Shown here: positions 63,376-64,000 of the stretch, in pieces
Numbering within the stretch: the first letter of the stretch is position 1
Layout of the letters: every line of letters begins with the position of its first letter
NCBI GenBank assembly: GCA_041655035.1
Contig: JBAZCN010000001.1
Span: 1-64,000, forward strand
Length of the DNA stretch: 64,000 nt
Direction: 5' to 3'
Origin: NAT127 sp041655035
Lineage (GTDB): Bacteria; Pseudomonadota; Gammaproteobacteria; Pseudomonadales; Porticoccaceae
Notes under the pieces: model-generated
The model's database searches: none
The model's input: the letters and a program-made list of their open reading frames with translations, nothing else
Told to the model about the DNA's origin: nothing
Position numbers and translations under genes: made by a program

Positions 63376-64000
63376 ATGCACCCCATCCTGATCATCGACG
63401 ACGACGGTGAGCTCGGCGAAATGCTGAGCGAATACCTCGCTCCCGAGGGTTTTGCCGCAACCATCGCCACCCGGGGCGACAGCGGTGCCGAGCTGGCTCT
63501 GGAGGGCAGCCACGCGGCAATCATCCTCGATGTGATGCTGCCGGGCATGAACGGATTCGAAGTGCTGAAGAAAATCCGCAAGCAGTCCATGGTCCCGGTG
63601 ATCATGCTCACAGCCAAGGGCGACGACATCGACCGGATTCTCGGCCTCGAAATCGGCGCCGACGACTACCTGCCCAAACCGTTCAATCCCCGTGAGCTGG
63701 TCGCCCGGCTGCGCGCCATACTGCGCCGCCAGCCGGGCGGCGACGACGCTGGGGAGCTCGACCTGGTCCAGTGTCAGGAATTGCAGCTGTGGTCGGGCTC
63801 GCGCCGGGCCAGGGTGGGCGAGACTGAGCTCAATCTCACCAGCACCGAATTCAGCGTGCTGGAGATCCTCGCCAGGAACGCCGGCAAGGTGGTCGCCAAG
63901 GAGGTACTCTACGAGGGCGCGCTGGGCCGGCCGATGACCGCCTACGACCGCAGTCTCGATATGCATATCAGCCACCTGCGCCGCAAGCTGGGGGACATCG
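63376..64000 (+). CDS. cpxR: CpxR-like OmpR-family response regulator (C-terminus cut by window edge)
   Basis: DNA-binding response regulator of a two-component system. Receiver domain: acidic pocket IIDDD (6-10), phospho-acceptor Asp52 in AIILDVMLPGMNGFEVL, switch Thr in MLTAKGDD and Lys in DYLPKPFNPREL. The winged-helix domain begins near 130 (ELNLTSTEFSVLEILARNAGKVVAKE, SLDMHISHLRRKLGD) and is cut at position 64000 with only about 20 residues missing. AGGAGA lies six bases before the ATG. By homology it answers envelope stress with a CpxA sensor that should follow outside the window. Confidence 0.9.
   Translation, partial: MHPILIIDDDGELGEMLSEYLAPEGFAATIATRGDSGAELALEGSHAAIILDVMLPGMNGFEVLKKIRKQSMVPVIMLTAKGDDIDRILGLEIGADDYLPKPFNPRELVARLRAILRRQPGGDDAGELDLVQCQELQLWSGSRRARVGETELNLTSTEFSVLEILARNAGKVVAKEVLYEGALGRPMTAYDRSLDMHISHLRRKLGDI

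Overview
The window is high-GC, densely coded chromosomal DNA from a gammaproteobacterium. The run algU/rpoE-mucA-mucB-rseC-mucD-lepA-lepB-DUF4845-rnc-era-recO, with nadB, sdhE/ygfX and ygfZ on the far side of rpoE, is the gene order known from Pseudomonas and its marine relatives. The P450/ferredoxin pair, tannase-like esterase, SDR/ALDH pair and TetR regulators suggest an aerobic, metabolically versatile environmental (perhaps marine) bacterium. I cannot name the species. I saw no tRNA, rRNA, CRISPR array, transposase or prophage block.

Layout. 1-2.9 kb: an SDR-ALDH catabolic pair divergent from a TetR regulator, with a palindrome between them. 2.9-10.2 kb: a one-carbon district. folD, purU and a TauE/SafE-type permease lie on the minus strand. 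A P450-ferredoxin operon diverges from folD. A second TetR gene and the glutathione-dependent formaldehyde pathway (adhC, fghA) follow. Together these genes could release, detoxify and recycle a methyl group. 10.3-20.9 kb: a small flavoprotein, etfBA, a phage-like hypothetical gene overlapping ttcA tail to tail, a DUF547 protein, trpS, an M18 aminopeptidase, tsaB-uppP and an AlgP-like AT-hook protein. 21.4-26.8 kb: adk, mazG, relA, cysM and acpS.

26.4-36.5 kb: the envelope-stress and housekeeping block (rpoE-rseA-rseB-rseC-mucD, then lepA-lepB-DUF4845-rnc-era-recO-acpS). A good sigma-E-type autoregulatory promoter lies upstream of rpoE. pdxJ, usually between recO and acpS, is missing. 36.6-40.4 kb: nadB, ygfX/sdhE, ygfZ and a PGPGW-type membrane protein. 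40.4-45.3 kb: a VOC protein, a secreted tannase/feruloyl-esterase-family protein behind a perfect TTGACAT/ATGTCAA palindrome, then YihY, YaeQ and ung. 45.3-54.3 kb: lysS, prfB (with the programmed +1 frameshift), recJ, thrC, hom and ppnN. 54.4-59.7 kb: the tamA-tamB envelope-assembly pair. 60-64 kb: ppk1 with a possible Pho box, a SelW-like protein, and a CpxP/Spy-like periplasmic protein divergent from a CpxR-like regulator that is cut by the window edge. The last two share tandem GTAAA half-sites.

Three copies of a short REP-like palindromic element (about 2.87, 49.84 and 59.8 kb) lie between genes. Many long antisense reading frames exist, one of 1100 codons opposite tamB. They are shadows of GC-biased codon use and are not annotated.
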